A DNA stretch of 64,000 nt from Isoetes taiwanensis (taxonomy: Eukaryota > Streptophyta > Lycopodiopsida > Isoetales > Isoetaceae): assembly GCA_021234155.1 (NCBI GenBank), contig JAJEKV010000006.1, positions 14,398,902-14,462,901 on the forward strand. Reading direction: 5' to 3'. Under the pieces are notes generated by a model that made no database searches, was not told the origin of the DNA, and was given only the letters and a program-made list of their open reading frames with translations. Below, one piece after another: positions 53,251-64,000 of the stretch (positions are counted from its first letter, which is position 1; every line of letters starts with the position of its first letter). Both the position numbers and the translations under genes were made by a program.

Positions 53251-55628
53251 CCTCGAACGCTAATTATATATATGAAATACTAAAATTTTGATAAACTAAA
53301 TTGTCGTGATAAGTAAATTATAGAGTAACGTATTTTAATGATGTTACGAATTGATAAGTTATTTCATAAGATAATGGCGTAATAATGTTCCAAAAATATT
53401 ACCCTAAGGTAATCTTAACAAATGTGTAAGTATTATCCTATATTATAAAATTATAGTGTATGTCTGTCTTGAATGGCGCCCTAGATTAGGCGGCTGAAAT
53501 TCTGCCAGGCCACGTGGCATCATGTGCATCGTTTGCTCTAGGTTAAGCTTGGCTACGGCGTAAGCTTGGCTATGGCAGAATGGATTGAAGCATTGGGGCT
53601 GCAAGGCAGAGTCTTGATTTAAATTTGCCGAAAATTGAGAACTATAAAATGGATTAATCCGGCTCCATCTATGTCATAGTAGAGCCCATTGATTCTGCAG
53701 GGAGGTGAGTTTGATCCAAAAATGGCAGATATTTTCATTTTCGATGTTCCTTAAGGTGTTCTTGCTTACGGAGTTTTCAGCACTGCATGCCAATTTCTTC
53801 AAGGGCAACCGGTTCAAACCGGTTTCTCCCACTCTTAGTTTAGGTCGTCGTCAAATTGTCCTCATGTTCTTAGCAGCTATGGCGGAGCTTTGTAATGGGC
53901 TTGCAAAAAACTGCTGGCGGCCATTCTTGCAGGTCTTTCCTGAAGCTATCTATGGCTGGAAGAGCATCATATGATGCTGCTGGGATCGCTTTAGGCTGTG
54001 GCCTAACTTCCTCTGTGGACACCAAGGAATACATGCACTGAGCCCCAATGCAATTGTGGTTCTGTGGAGCTTCAGCCAGCCCTCGAACAGTTATTAGGTA
54101 AGTGTAGATCTGTCTTGGAGAAATTAGAAGCATTGAATTCGTAACTTGCTTTGTTTAGAAGGCATATTAAAAATAGAAGCAATGAATGTATCTGCACATT
54201 TTAAGTTTTGCTCGGTAAACTGTGTGAATAGAAGCAACATCTTTTTACATGATTGACCATTGGCAGAGCAGTTGAAGACCGGATTGTGGCAAGCGTCAGT
54301 GTAATTTGTATAATCAATTTGGCATTAACAATCTGTCATTAGGAAACAAACTAAAAAAGCTGTGGAGACAATTGTAAGATAATGTAGATAAATATACATC
54401 TGCCAAGTTTCGGTGTTTGCAGCTGCTAGGTAATCATTCTATTTCTTTCATTTCCATTGTTATCTCTTCTGCATCTCGCAATATATAAGTTATATCTACT
54501 TGCAAAATACCTTGCTAAGCCAGTGCTTCCTTGACTGAAAGATAGAATCTTCTTCTATTCTTTATGGCGGTTCCTTAAACGTTAAGGTGGATTATTTAGG
54601 TTTGGTCATGCTAATTCAAGGTGGAAGCATTGATATTAATTAAGTGTAATGCCTTATTTTCAGTAGCACTATGATATCAAACATGGCTTGACTTCTTTGG
54701 CTGCAAGCATGATAGTTCACTTTTTCAAAGCATCATCATAAGCATGCCTCTGCATTATGACCAGTTTGCCCTCTAAAAGATTGACATGTAGAAATGTATG
54801 ACCTCTGCAAGCAATCACGTCTCCTTAAAGAAACATAGTGCCTTGCTCTTTATCAATTCTAGGAATTAACTGCTCATCTAAAACGTGTATGGTTTTCATT
54901 TGAGTTCATTCGTTGTTGGCTCAAACATGATCCAAATTATTGTGAGCCTTGAAAATGTTTATGTTTCGCATCTAGCAGGATATAAGTTATGGCTACGTGC
55001 AAAATACCTTGCTGAGCCATTGCTTTCATAAGGCATATTTGAGTGCTGGCAAATTAATGCCCTTATGATTTTCCTGGTTAACTTTTTAAATAAGGTATAG
55101 TGAGTGGGATATCTATTCTTCTAGGAACTGGCAAAGTAATGCGCTAATCTAGCTATCCATCAGTGTGCTAATCTAGCTATAGGAGTCTATTTGATATATC
55201 TGCTGTATGGTTAGAAGCTATAAAGATTATAGATTTTGATAAAGATTATAGATTTTAAAGGCTGTTGTAGCATAACAACAAAAGTTGGTTTTCTGTCCTT
55301 CCACAACCATCAAATGTCTCTCTGATCTGTGCAACTTTTGTGAAATTTGCCCTGCGCCTTATTCCACTTGCAAATGAAAGCGTCAAGTGTAAAATCAATT
55401 TTCTTTGTATCATATTCTGGGACAGTTTCTAATGCATCTACCTTTATGGTCCATATGGCTTCTATTTTTGGTCTATACTTACACGAGAATAAGATGCTAC
55501 ATGGTCATGTAGTACCATGGACAACCATGATTACTTACAATGTTCAAACTGAAAGGCAACCCAATGTTTTAGCAAATCAACCACCAAACCATATAGATTC
55601 TTCAAAATCCTTACGTTATGCCCTCAAA
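53251..55628 (+). other. Helitron-type 5' end and exon-like sequence; no gene called
   Basis: A|TCCTATATTATAAAATTATAG at 53435-53456 looks like a Helitron 5' terminus (compare 1098 and 32339), but no CTAG hairpin end follows before gypsy-1b. An open stretch at 53705-53938 ends TTGCAG|GTCTTT like a first exon (MFLAAMAELCNGLAKNCWRP), not identified. GTGCAAAATACCTTGCTGAGCC-type sequence is repeated near 54500 and 54995. Confidence 0.4.
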
Positions 55629-58577
55629 GGAGTTCAAACCTTATTTGGCAGCCACGGATGATGCGGAGGAACTCTTTGCATGGTTGCGGGATCTGAACTC
55701 ATATTTCGCCAAGACCAAAGATGATGATGACACTCAGCTTTATTTTGCTGAACGTCATTTAGGAGGGGTCGCTAAGGATTGGTGGCTTGATCTCCTCAAG
55801 CACCAACCTAAGGAAACTCCGATCACAACATGTGCAGAGTTTGAGACACTCATTAAGGAAAGGTTTCTGGGTCATATTTGCTCGCAGAATGGAACCAGTT
55901 GACCCAGCAAGACAAGGAGTCCGTTCGTGATTTTTCGGCAAGAGTCTTGAAGAAAGGTCTCCAGCTTGGCAAAAATGATGCAGAGAAATCTGACCGGTTG
56001 ATGGGCAGTGTCCATCGTTGGATCCGGGCCAAGTTGGATCTTCAAGATGCAAACCTTTCTTTTGGGGCCCTCTGCAAACTAGCAGAAAAAGTTGAAGAGG
56101 AGGGTCTTTCATTAACTCAGGCCATCAATGCACAAAGGGGGTTTAAACCTATGTCGTATGATTCCCAGGCGGGTCATTCTCACAAGTTTGTTAAACCCGT
56201 GCATCGTGAAGGGCGTAACAATGGAGATCATGTTCCTACTATTTCTGCCTTAGGGTCAGGTGCAAAGCATTCTCGGGAGGAGGATAAGTCGCAAGAGAGG
56301 AAGCCTAAAGAATCTTATATGGCTTTCTAAGAATCGCCTCGTCGTGAAAAAAATAAGTGTTTTATTTGCTCTAGTCCTGACCATAAATTTTTTGAATGTT
56401 CCAGGTACACCCCAAAGAAAAAAGGGGATTCAAAACCAGGTACATCTAAAGTTCCATCAGAATCGAAGAAAGAAAGCAGGACAAAGACGGTGGCTTTTGT
56501 GGGTCATTCCTATACACTAGATCATCCTGAACATAGTCGCCTTTTGCATTTTTAAGCAATCTGTCCCGGATCGAAAAGTGCATGCTCTTTTGACCCCGGT
56601 AGTGAGTTTGATGTGATTTCGACGGAGTTAGTGAAGGCGTTGGACTTGTCTACTATTCCATTGACAAATGCGATGGATTTGTCGTCCGCTTTTCGTGGTC
56701 AACTTTCACCTTGTGCCTTGGTTGTTAAAGATTTGGAATATTCCATTCAAGGTTTTAACGCCAAGCGTACTTTTTTGGTGGCTGACCTTGGCAGTGTGGA
56801 TCTTTTGATTGGGATGCCCTGGCATCAAGAGTATAATCCTTTGGTTGACTGGGTTTCTGGTACTCTTTTGTTAGCCTTGGATGACGGGAAAAAGAACTTT
56901 AAGTTGGTTAAGGATCTTGTGATAGCCCCCATTCCAATGGTTTCTGTTGCAATTTAAGCGTTTGGCAATGAAATCTCATTTTGTTTACTTGGTGGGTTCG
57001 CGTGATAAGTCAATTACATCACCAATAAATGAGCGTCAAACTTTGTTTCTTATGAATCATTCTGATGTGTTTTCTAATGACATTGCCACATCATTACCTC
57101 CTCAGCGGCCAGAAGACCACAAAATTGATCTTTTGCCGGGAAAGGAACCCCTAAATCAAGCTCCTTATAGGAGAATGCATGGACAACAAGTTGAGATTAA
57201 GCGCCAACTTGATGAGTTACTTCAAGCTGGTTTGATTCACATAGTTCTTCACCTTTTGGTGCACCAGTTTTACTGGTCAGGAAAAAGGACAATTCTTGGC
57301 GTACGTGTATTGACTACCGTGCCTTGAATAAGATTACTATAAAAAATAAGTTTCCTATTCCACGTGCGGATGATCTATTTGATCAATTACAAGGTGCTAA
57401 GATTTTTAGCCATCTAGATCTTAAGTCTGGCTATTGGCAACTTAAGGTGGCGCCAGAAGACGTGCATAAAACAACATTTAGAACGACTTTTGGACATTAT
57501 GAGTTTCTAGTCATGCCTTTTGGTCTCACAAATGCGCCGGCTTCCTTTGGAGGTTAATGGGGCGAATCTTTGAGAATGTGCATGGTCATTTTGTAGTTGT
57601 TTTCTTTGATGATATTTTAGTTTTTAGCAAGTCTTTAGAAGAACACTATTTGCATTTGCAAGAGGTTTTTTCTCGCGGTGAAGGTCTCAAAGTGGATCCT
57701 AGCAAAGTACATGCAATTTTAAGTTGGCCTAGTCCGTCTTCAGTGACTGCTTTACGTTCTTTTTTGGGATTGTGCAGTTATTATAGAAAATTTGTTAAGA
57801 ATTTTGCTAGCATTTCTTCAGGACTCTATTTCTTAATCAAAAAGGATGTGCCTTTCTTATGGGGTGATAATCAACAAGTTGCTTTTCAGGCTTTGAAGGA
57901 TGCTATGGTTAACCCTCCTGTACTGCGATTACCAAAGTTTGGGGTGCCCTACTTGATGTGTGTTGATGCTAGTGGGACTGCCTTGGGTGCAGTTTTGATG
58001 CAGGACGGTCATTTTATCGCTTTTGAAAGTCGTAAATTTTTGGAATCCGAAAGTAGATATAGTATGATAAAGAATTCTTGGCTGTTATCCATGCTTTGAA
58101 GGTTTGGCGTCATTATGTTTTAGGCTCCGCCGTTCATATTTTGACTGATCATCAAAGCGTTAAACATATAGTTTCCCAGAAAAATTTATCTGAACGTCAA
58201 TTTAAGTGGATTTCGTTTATGCAGCAGTATGATTTTACAGTGGATTATCATCCAGGTAAGGAGAATGTGGTTGCTGACGCATTAAGTAGAAGAGGTTATG
58301 AGGTATGTTCTCTTTCTATTGCGCAGTCTGATCAGTTGGATGACATGAAACAACTTTATGCAACTGATCCTGATTATAAAGATATTTGGTTGATGGCTCA
58401 AACTGGTAACGCTTTTGAATGCACCTACTGCCGGTCATCGTGGGCTTACTGCTCTTTGGCTAAGGTTGAACCCTATTTCACTTGGCCTGGCTTGCGTCGG
58501 GATTTGATGGTTCATATACGTTTTTGTGTGACGTGCCAACGTACTAAGAAAGCTCCTAAGAAACCTCATGGTATTTG
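55629..58577 (+). mobile_element. gypsy-1b: truncated second copy of gypsy-1
   Basis: Plus strand. It covers mid-Gag to the start of integrase (EFKPYLAATDD through RTKKAPKKPHG) with very high similarity to gypsy-1. No LTRs remain. The left edge is inside Gag, and the right edge abuts LINE-C at about 58577. Several breaks are shared with gypsy-1 (end of protease frame, two in RT); others are private (12-bp deletion in Gag near 55873, frameshifts near 56330 and 58065). RT has the catalytic FFDDILVFS, and RNase H runs through DALSRRGYEV. Confidence 0.92.
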
Positions 58578-60898
58578 TGAGCCCTCAGGGCCCTTCTGCC
58601 GAGACTCCAACCACTACATATAATGCACTAGCTTCGCCTACTCGGCCTGCTCCAGCCGCATACACTGCCCCAGTGGCCTCGTCGGCCTCTAATAGAGCGT
58701 TGCATACTGCTTCCATTTCTGCCGCCTGCAGCTGTCGCTCCCACCAACAAATAGGAATTGTGCCTCCGCGTGGTCTTCTGGAATTGTTAGAGCTTTCCAT
58801 GGCAAATGGGAGATAGTCTCAACTCAATTGCTGTAGACGTGGACCTCATCTTCCTCATGGAGACGTGGGAGCATGGGGGCCACAGGCTATCTGACCTACT
58901 GGGATACCGGTGATACTCAGTCTTCAATGGCTGCATAGGGAAGTGCGGAGATGGAGGCATCGCATGCTACTACCGCACAACCCTCGCACAATCAATCTCC
59001 CTATAAACTGATAGACACAACCGGTACTTGTGGGTGGGTGTAGAAAACTGCAGTGATCGCACTCTCTTTGTGGCGGCCTGGTACTTCCCACATGCCGAGA
59101 GAAACATCAATCACGCCCACTCGGACGTTGATAGGCTGGACCCTTATGCCGATCTATATGATGACATACAGCAGCACAGGCGGTTGGGCAACGTCATCCT
59201 TCTTGAAAACTTCAACGCATGCACAAGACCGGAACAACCCAGACAGTTCAACCACTTAAGTGATGACTTCTTGCAGCTGCATCCCGCAAAGGAAACCTGG
59301 CCATGAGCATCAGACAACACTCAGGTCACACGCTTTAGTAGGCAGCTGCTTTTGCTTTGCGGCATCTTTGATCTAGTCATTTGCAATGGACTTGCACAGT
59401 GGCCGTCCTCTGGCATGTGCACTTGCAGACAAGAGAACTAGGAAGGTGTATCTAGTGTGGTGGACTATGTGTTGGTAGCTCAGCAGGATATGCATATGAT
59501 TAGGCATTTTCAGGTGGGAACAGACAGTAGGGATGAGGAGGTCGACTCGGATCACCTGCCACTATATCTGAAGCTAGCCTAGCAGAATGTTCGGAGCCTT
59601 CGTGCCATAGCACCTCGCAGGCTTCGGCTACGCTTGGACTACAAACATGCGGAGGCCTATGCCGAAATGCTTGCAAAGGATTTGCGATGAGTTCTACAGT
59701 GCCCTACGCTATGGCAACAGACCAAAAGTTTGATTGACATGCTAGAGACTGCCGCAAAGAGGTGCTTCGAGAGACACCGCCTTTGCTGGACCATGGGGAC
59801 CAACACCTTCCCATGCAACTAGTGGTTCGATTGCCAAAGCCTTTAATATTGTGCCTCGGGAAAAGTTGCGGAAGCAGTTGCAAGAGCTAGGAGTCCCTGC
59901 AGATCTACAGAATGAAGTTTACAGGCTATATGAGAGGTGTTCAGGCTAGTTGCAACTAGTTGAGAAGCTATTTGATAGTAGTATCGGGATCCGTCAGGGA
60001 TGCCCTTTCTCCCCAACACTCTTTGACTTTATATTGATCAGCTCGAGTGTTGGCTTGCTGATAATGGTGGGGACGGGGTTCACTGTTGCAACAGGTTGCC
60101 AGACAGCTAATATATGTGGATGATGTGGACCTTCTAGCCTACACCTCGACTGACATGCAATGCCATCTTGATGCCTTGGACATATTCTGCCAGACGACAA
60201 ATATGCACATCAACCTGGCCAAGACTAAGGTGTCTTCATATCGTCTTCGCGCCAGCCAAGGATCCCTTCCATCAGTTACTGTGGACAAAATGTAGAGGTG
60301 GCACCAAGTTACAAGAACATGGGAGTGGAGTTTCCTTCTGCATATACTGGGACACTTCTATTCGGCTACGTGTTACAGCATGCTGGAAGGCACTATAAGA
60401 AATGCAGAACAAAAGCTACAGAGCAGAGCTGTATGATTGGGCTCATCAATCGCATCTATTCATTCAGGGTTTTGGTGGAGCCTATCATTTTGTACATGGT
60501 TAAAGTCTGGGGACCAGTGGCGTCCCTTGCCACCTGGAATGAATTGGAGCAGGTGCAAAAAGCCTTCGTGACACAGGCACTAGAGGTGAAGTCCATGGTC
60601 CCATATCAAATCCTGTAGCATGAGATAGGCTCCTGCCTCTTCAGAAGGCAGTCCTTGACTGCCACATCGTCTACTTTCAGAAAGTAATCAGTATGGATGA
60701 TTCTCGTCTCTCTCTCACCTGCTCTATACAATGGCAATGGAGCCGCAGCGCTTGAAGGTTTGCTGGAAAGACAAGAGACTGCAGTGGCTATCCAGATGGA
60801 ATGTTCAGGAGCACAGGTGGATACAGGTGCAAACAGATGTGGATTGCCATATCTTGAGGCAATATCTTAACGCCTGCTTCCTCAGCAAGCTCTGGGAT
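58578..60898 (+). mobile_element. LINE-C: endonuclease-RT LINE, same family as LINE-A
   Basis: It begins with Ala/Ser/Pro-rich sequence that may be the end of ORF1. An EEP endonuclease follows (58790-59600) with VDLIFLMETWEH (catalytic Glu), FVAAWYFPHAE and DSDHLPLYL, although the GDFN motif is changed to ENFN. A much-decayed RT (59830-60640) has RQGCPFSPTL, LIYVDDVDLLAYT and NLAKTKV. It ends without the 3' UTR or tail at about 60898. Many stops; dead. Confidence 0.85.
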
Positions 60899-61218
60899 GC
60901 TGGGTAAAAGCATGAAAGGGTGTACGTACATCGTACTGAACCGAAGGACGAATTTGTGCTTTTTTGGGGTACATTTTAGATGTACATCAAGATACTCTGG
61001 TTTGTCATTTTGTGTCAGGTTTGCAATGATTGCAAGATCATCCCTGACAGTGCCCCCGAAATTCTTGGTTAACCACCGAACCACCGAACCAATTCGAATG
61101 GATCCGTCCCTCCCTTTCCGAAATTCCCCCCTTTCACAGGACGAACACCGAACGAATTCTAGAAGCAAACACATGCCAATTGAATCTACAAGAAATACAA
61201 ATCAATTTCAATCTATTC
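60899..61218. other. Upstream region of the next gene
   Basis: Contains GTGTACGTACATCG, TTAGATGTACATC and repeated CCGAACCA motifs. A minus-strand open frame here looks like a chance product. This is the presumed promoter/leader of the gene starting at 61219. Confidence 0.4.
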
Positions 61219-62674
61219 ATGGAGGGTGAGAATTCCAATGGAAGTGATGGTTCTAAGCGCAAATATGCCGACATTGGCCAGTGTTATGCCACAAAACAAA
61301 TAAAGCAGCGTGTTGACAGGTCGGTGGATTGCATCCTCAGTTGCTGGCAAACGCTTCGTCCAGATCAAAGATTAGTTTTTTGTGCTCGTTTGTTGCAAGA
61401 TGACAGGCTTTTTTCCTTTTTCGAACCCGTAATTGGAAATCCTTCCGAAGTTATTGTTATGAAATCAATGATCAGAAACTTGTAAGATGGGCTTCAAGAA
61501 GTAAAATCTGCTAATAGCAAAGATAAATTGGCGGCAAAACATTCACTGTTATCAATGATTGTTGGAAAAAAAGGAGATATAAACAAGAATGTTTCTTCAA
61601 AATTGCTAAAGATACAGCCAAGAAATTTATCCAAAGCTGCAGCAAGAAGGAAGATAATGTCATTAAGTGGAGCAAATGTATGGGCTTTGGCAGGAAGGAT
61701 GCCAAGATCAAATAGAATCGATGATTCAATCAAATGTCAGGTTCGTGAATTTTGGCTTGATAATACCAAAGTTTCACCAAAGGTTAGAGATGTCATGAAG
61801 AGGAGAACACAAGCAATACAATACCTTGATATCTCACAGGTTTGCTCTTGTAATTGAATCAATTCAGTTTTGGAGATTATGTTTTCTTCCAAAATTCTTT
61901 CATGACTTTCTTCTCTACATTCTAGTTCTGTTCCAAGTGATCTGTTAATGAATACACATGGCTTTCATGAAATGTATTGCATTTTACATTGTTTACATTT
62001 TTACATTGTTTACATAGTAGCAGAAATCTTGCAGTGATGTGCTATTAGGTACTTTTTAGATGTACATCCATTAACACTTACATGTCCATGCAGCTGCATT
62101 TACATGTACTTGAATATCAAAATTACATCATTTTACATTTTAGTGTACTTTCAGGTAATGAAGCCAAACAAATCATACATATGTACATTAGTTGTACTAA
62201 TATTGTAACATTAATGTGATGTACTAATATTGGAACATTGACTAGATGTACATTAGATGTACATTGGATGTACATTTGATGTACATTGGTTTAGATGACA
62301 CTGTAGGAGTTTCAGATGTATTTGTGTCTTTTGCAGTACCAGACAATGTGGAAGGTGTTTCATACTATGTTCTCATGTGCACCAAGGAAAAGCTGGAAGA
62401 AGATTCAATTGATGACTATGGAAATGAATACTCTGCTGGCACTAGTGTCATTGAAGGACAATATTATGAACTAATCCCAGGCTGCCACAATAAGTATAAA
62501 CTGCTTCCTACTAAGAATGTTTTGGTACCTGTAGAATCTGTGATTGGGGTTCGAATCCCATTCAAAAAAGTAAAACACAAGCTGAAGGGGGCAAGCACAG
62601 CATTTCACTTGCCAGATGAAGTCCATGAGACATTGTTATCACAACTTCCAGCAATTGTAGATGACATGGACTAA
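61219..62674 (+). pseudogene. Unclassified repeat-family-like protein, at least two exons, in-frame stop
   Basis: ATG at 61219. Exon 1 runs to CAG|GTTTGC at 61839 (207 codons) with one in-frame TAA at 61483-61485. The product is Lys/Arg-rich, with CILSCWQTLRPDQRLVFC early and CQVREFWLDNTKVSPKVRDV near the end. A second coding block (about 62246-62674) gives YYVLMCTKEKLEEDSIDDYG, SVIEGQYYEL and VPVESVIGVRIPFKK and ends in TAA. The best-looking acceptor (TTTTGCAG at 62336) is out of phase with the exon 1 donor; one at 62245 would fit. From memory FW..NT.VSP...DV occurs in large uncharacterised, probably transposon-borne families in plants and animals. No function is assigned. Confidence 0.45.
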
Positions 62675-62850
62675 GTCAGATCTGTAGTACTTTCCAGAAA
62701 TATTGTAATACTTTGTTCATATAAAAGATAAGAACTGAACAAATTTTCATTGTACATGACATGGACTACTTCAGAAGTGCATTAGGTACATCAATGTACA
62801 TAAGATGTACAACATATGTACATCTTATGTACATCTGTTGTACATTCCAA
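62041..62850. repeat. Cluster of palindromic TGTACA motifs
   Basis: Many copies of ATGTACAT/TTGTACAT, including four in tandem as an ATGTACATTnG repeat (62246-62290) and five within 62793-62846. Further ones lie at 61000, 62970 and 63487. A 6-bp palindrome is expected once or twice in this length by chance. Confidence 0.8.
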
Positions 62851-63017
62851 AAATATTATAAAAATTTGTTAAGTGTAAGTTGATTAGAATTGAACATAAG
62901 AAAGTTGAATTGCATAAACATTAAAAATAGTTTCAGTCATGGAAAAGATAAGAAATGAACAGGTTTTCATGTACAAATGGTTGATATATTTATATTGTGG
63001 ACATAAATACAACACAC
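62675..63017. other. Region between two convergent genes
   Basis: AT-rich, with the densest group of TGTACA palindromes (62752-62846). It would contain the 3' ends of both flanking genes. A further minus-strand exon of the NIF gene was not found here. Confidence 0.45.
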
Positions 63018-64000
63018 CTGAAAATGAGCATGGCTCTCATGGCCTAGCTTTAAAATGTCAGTAGGAGCCTGATATCTTATGACTATTGCATCATGTCTTC
63101 CAGCCCGCCAAGAGGCTGAAGAGATATCCTCTAAAGCACGTGCCTTCCCCCAAGGGTTGTGCAACAAGTGATTTGCTGCCAATATACATTTCATGATTGC
63201 TCGTTCCTCATAATTTTCAATATGGCCAACCTTTTCCCAAAGTCCAGGAACAGCAGTATAGAGGCGATAATCGGTCCCCAACCCTATGTACTTGCAGCTT
63301 GTGTTGGTTTGTATTACCTCTGGGTGCAGCAGAACTCTATCTCTTAGTTTCTTAATAGTCTTTTGTGTTTCAGTCCATTCATCTACAAAGCAAATGAAGA
63401 TCACTTAATTATGTATACACACTCATAATTGTACCAATAAGAAAGACAGTAAAAACAGAATACATATATTCATAACATTTGAATTTGTACATCAGTCAAA
63501 GTCTGTACCAACAATGGGCCAGTCGAGAGGCCAATAACATGATGGCAGTTTCTCCATTCCTTGCTCCGTATATTGACTAAATTTAGGCAGCAGAGCACCC
63601 AAGTTGCTACTATAGTTTGCCAGCAAAATCTGTTCCACCTGCTCTGATATGCTATCTGCTGCATTAGTCATTGGATGATCTTTCACATAAACTATACCAT
63701 CTTCGGCCATTTTGAATCCATTAAGCCATGGAATGAGCTCCATGACAAACAATCTGTCGCCAGCTAATATCGGTGTCCAAGAGAAAGGACATATGTAGCT
63801 TCCTACAGGATTCAAAGTGGATTTGTATCTTTCGTCGTCGATCAGAACTGTATGTCCATAGTACTCTGGGTACTCTTTCCATACCACAGCTAATGGTTTC
63901 ACAAACAACCCCTTTTGAGGTTCAGTAGGGTGTTTGTGTGGCAGAGTCCAACACTGCTCCTGGTTGTAAACAAACTTCAGCTTTATGGAAAAAGCATCAC
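63018..64000 (-). CDS. FCP1/NIF-type HAD phosphatase-like gene with novel C-terminal domain, partial
   Basis: Two exons visible: 63509-64000 and 63018-63382. The 126-bp intron has GT..AG borders, and splicing keeps the frame (WPIV then DEWTETQ). The first exon has KPLAVVWKEYPEYYGHTVLI, then DDERYKSTLNPVGSYICPFS, then VYVKDHPM. This is the second half of the NIF/FCP1-homology fold (VW..FPEY...T.LIDD..YK...NP), including the late LIDD acidic pair. The catalytic DLDxT would be upstream, outside the window. The second exon (121 codons, with TDYRLYTAVPGLWEKVGHIE and NYEERAIMKCILAANHLLHN) matches no family I know. It ends CAG|GTGTGT, so at least one more exon follows. Such phosphatases act on phospho-Ser/Thr, for example the polymerase II tail; the role here is unknown. 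No stops were seen, so it is likely a real gene. Confidence 0.6.

Noticed and set aside
60788-61174. Minus-strand 128-codon frame
   Set aside because: It spans the end of LINE-C and the presumed promoter of the next gene; no domain pattern, so judged chance.

Overview
The window looks like gene-poor nuclear DNA from a land plant with a large, repeat-rich genome. A fern or another seed-free plant is plausible, but the sequence does not settle it. The plant assignment rests on a Ty3/gypsy element primed by initiator-Met tRNA (TGGTATCAGAGC on the minus strand), plant-type CER1/WAX2, VPS13, ABCC and PB1 gene fragments with short GT..AG introns, and Helitron-type termini. I see no bacterial operons, rRNA or CRISPR. 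Almost everything is mobile DNA in nested layers, and most coding stretches are broken.

Layout. 1-9.7 kb: a probable Helitron (1098-9676) carrying exons of a CER1/WAX2-like gene. A complete but decayed chromovirus (gypsy-1, 1789-6590, minus strand, GCAAA target duplication) and a TIR MITE (7620-8158) are inserted in it. 9.7-17.7 kb: a LINE micro-insertion, a foldback array built on GGAAACCCTTCC with roughly 21-bp spacing (12428-12952), a microRNA-like hairpin (13386-13513), a TIR element (14300-14667), and neighbouring exon relics of VPS13 and ABCC genes (15590-17017). 17.3-26.1 kb: a complex duplicated region with three copies of a long-TIR element and a 297-bp satellite. Its block 20918-22440 reads as a fine patchwork of two unrelated neighbours and may be an assembly artefact. 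26-35 kb: a MULE-like MITE, LINE relics, and a second Helitron (32339-35076).

35.2-44.5 kb: a LINE (LINE-A: endonuclease, reverse transcriptase, pyrimidine tail) split by a second chromovirus (gypsy-2, 36077-42099, minus strand). The gypsy-2 LTRs carry a six-unit heat-shock-element array about 72 bp upstream of a TATA box, and a tRNA-like A-box/B-box structure. 45.4-53.2 kb: LINE-B, then a third chromovirus (gypsy-3) split by a PB1-domain gene copy followed by a LINE 3' end (LINE-F). 53.4 kb: another Helitron-type 5' end. 55.6-60.9 kb: a truncated inverted copy of gypsy-1 next to LINE-C.

61.2-64 kb differs in character. A plus-strand unclassified, repeat-family-like gene with an in-frame stop converges on a minus-strand gene. 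That second gene encodes the C-terminal part of an FCP1/NIF-type HAD phosphatase joined to an unfamiliar domain. Both lie in a cluster of palindromic TGTACA motifs. The NIF gene is the only credible intact host-type gene here, and it runs off the right edge.

All family assignments come from reading translated sequence by eye. Nothing was searched or aligned by machine, and identity estimates are approximate.
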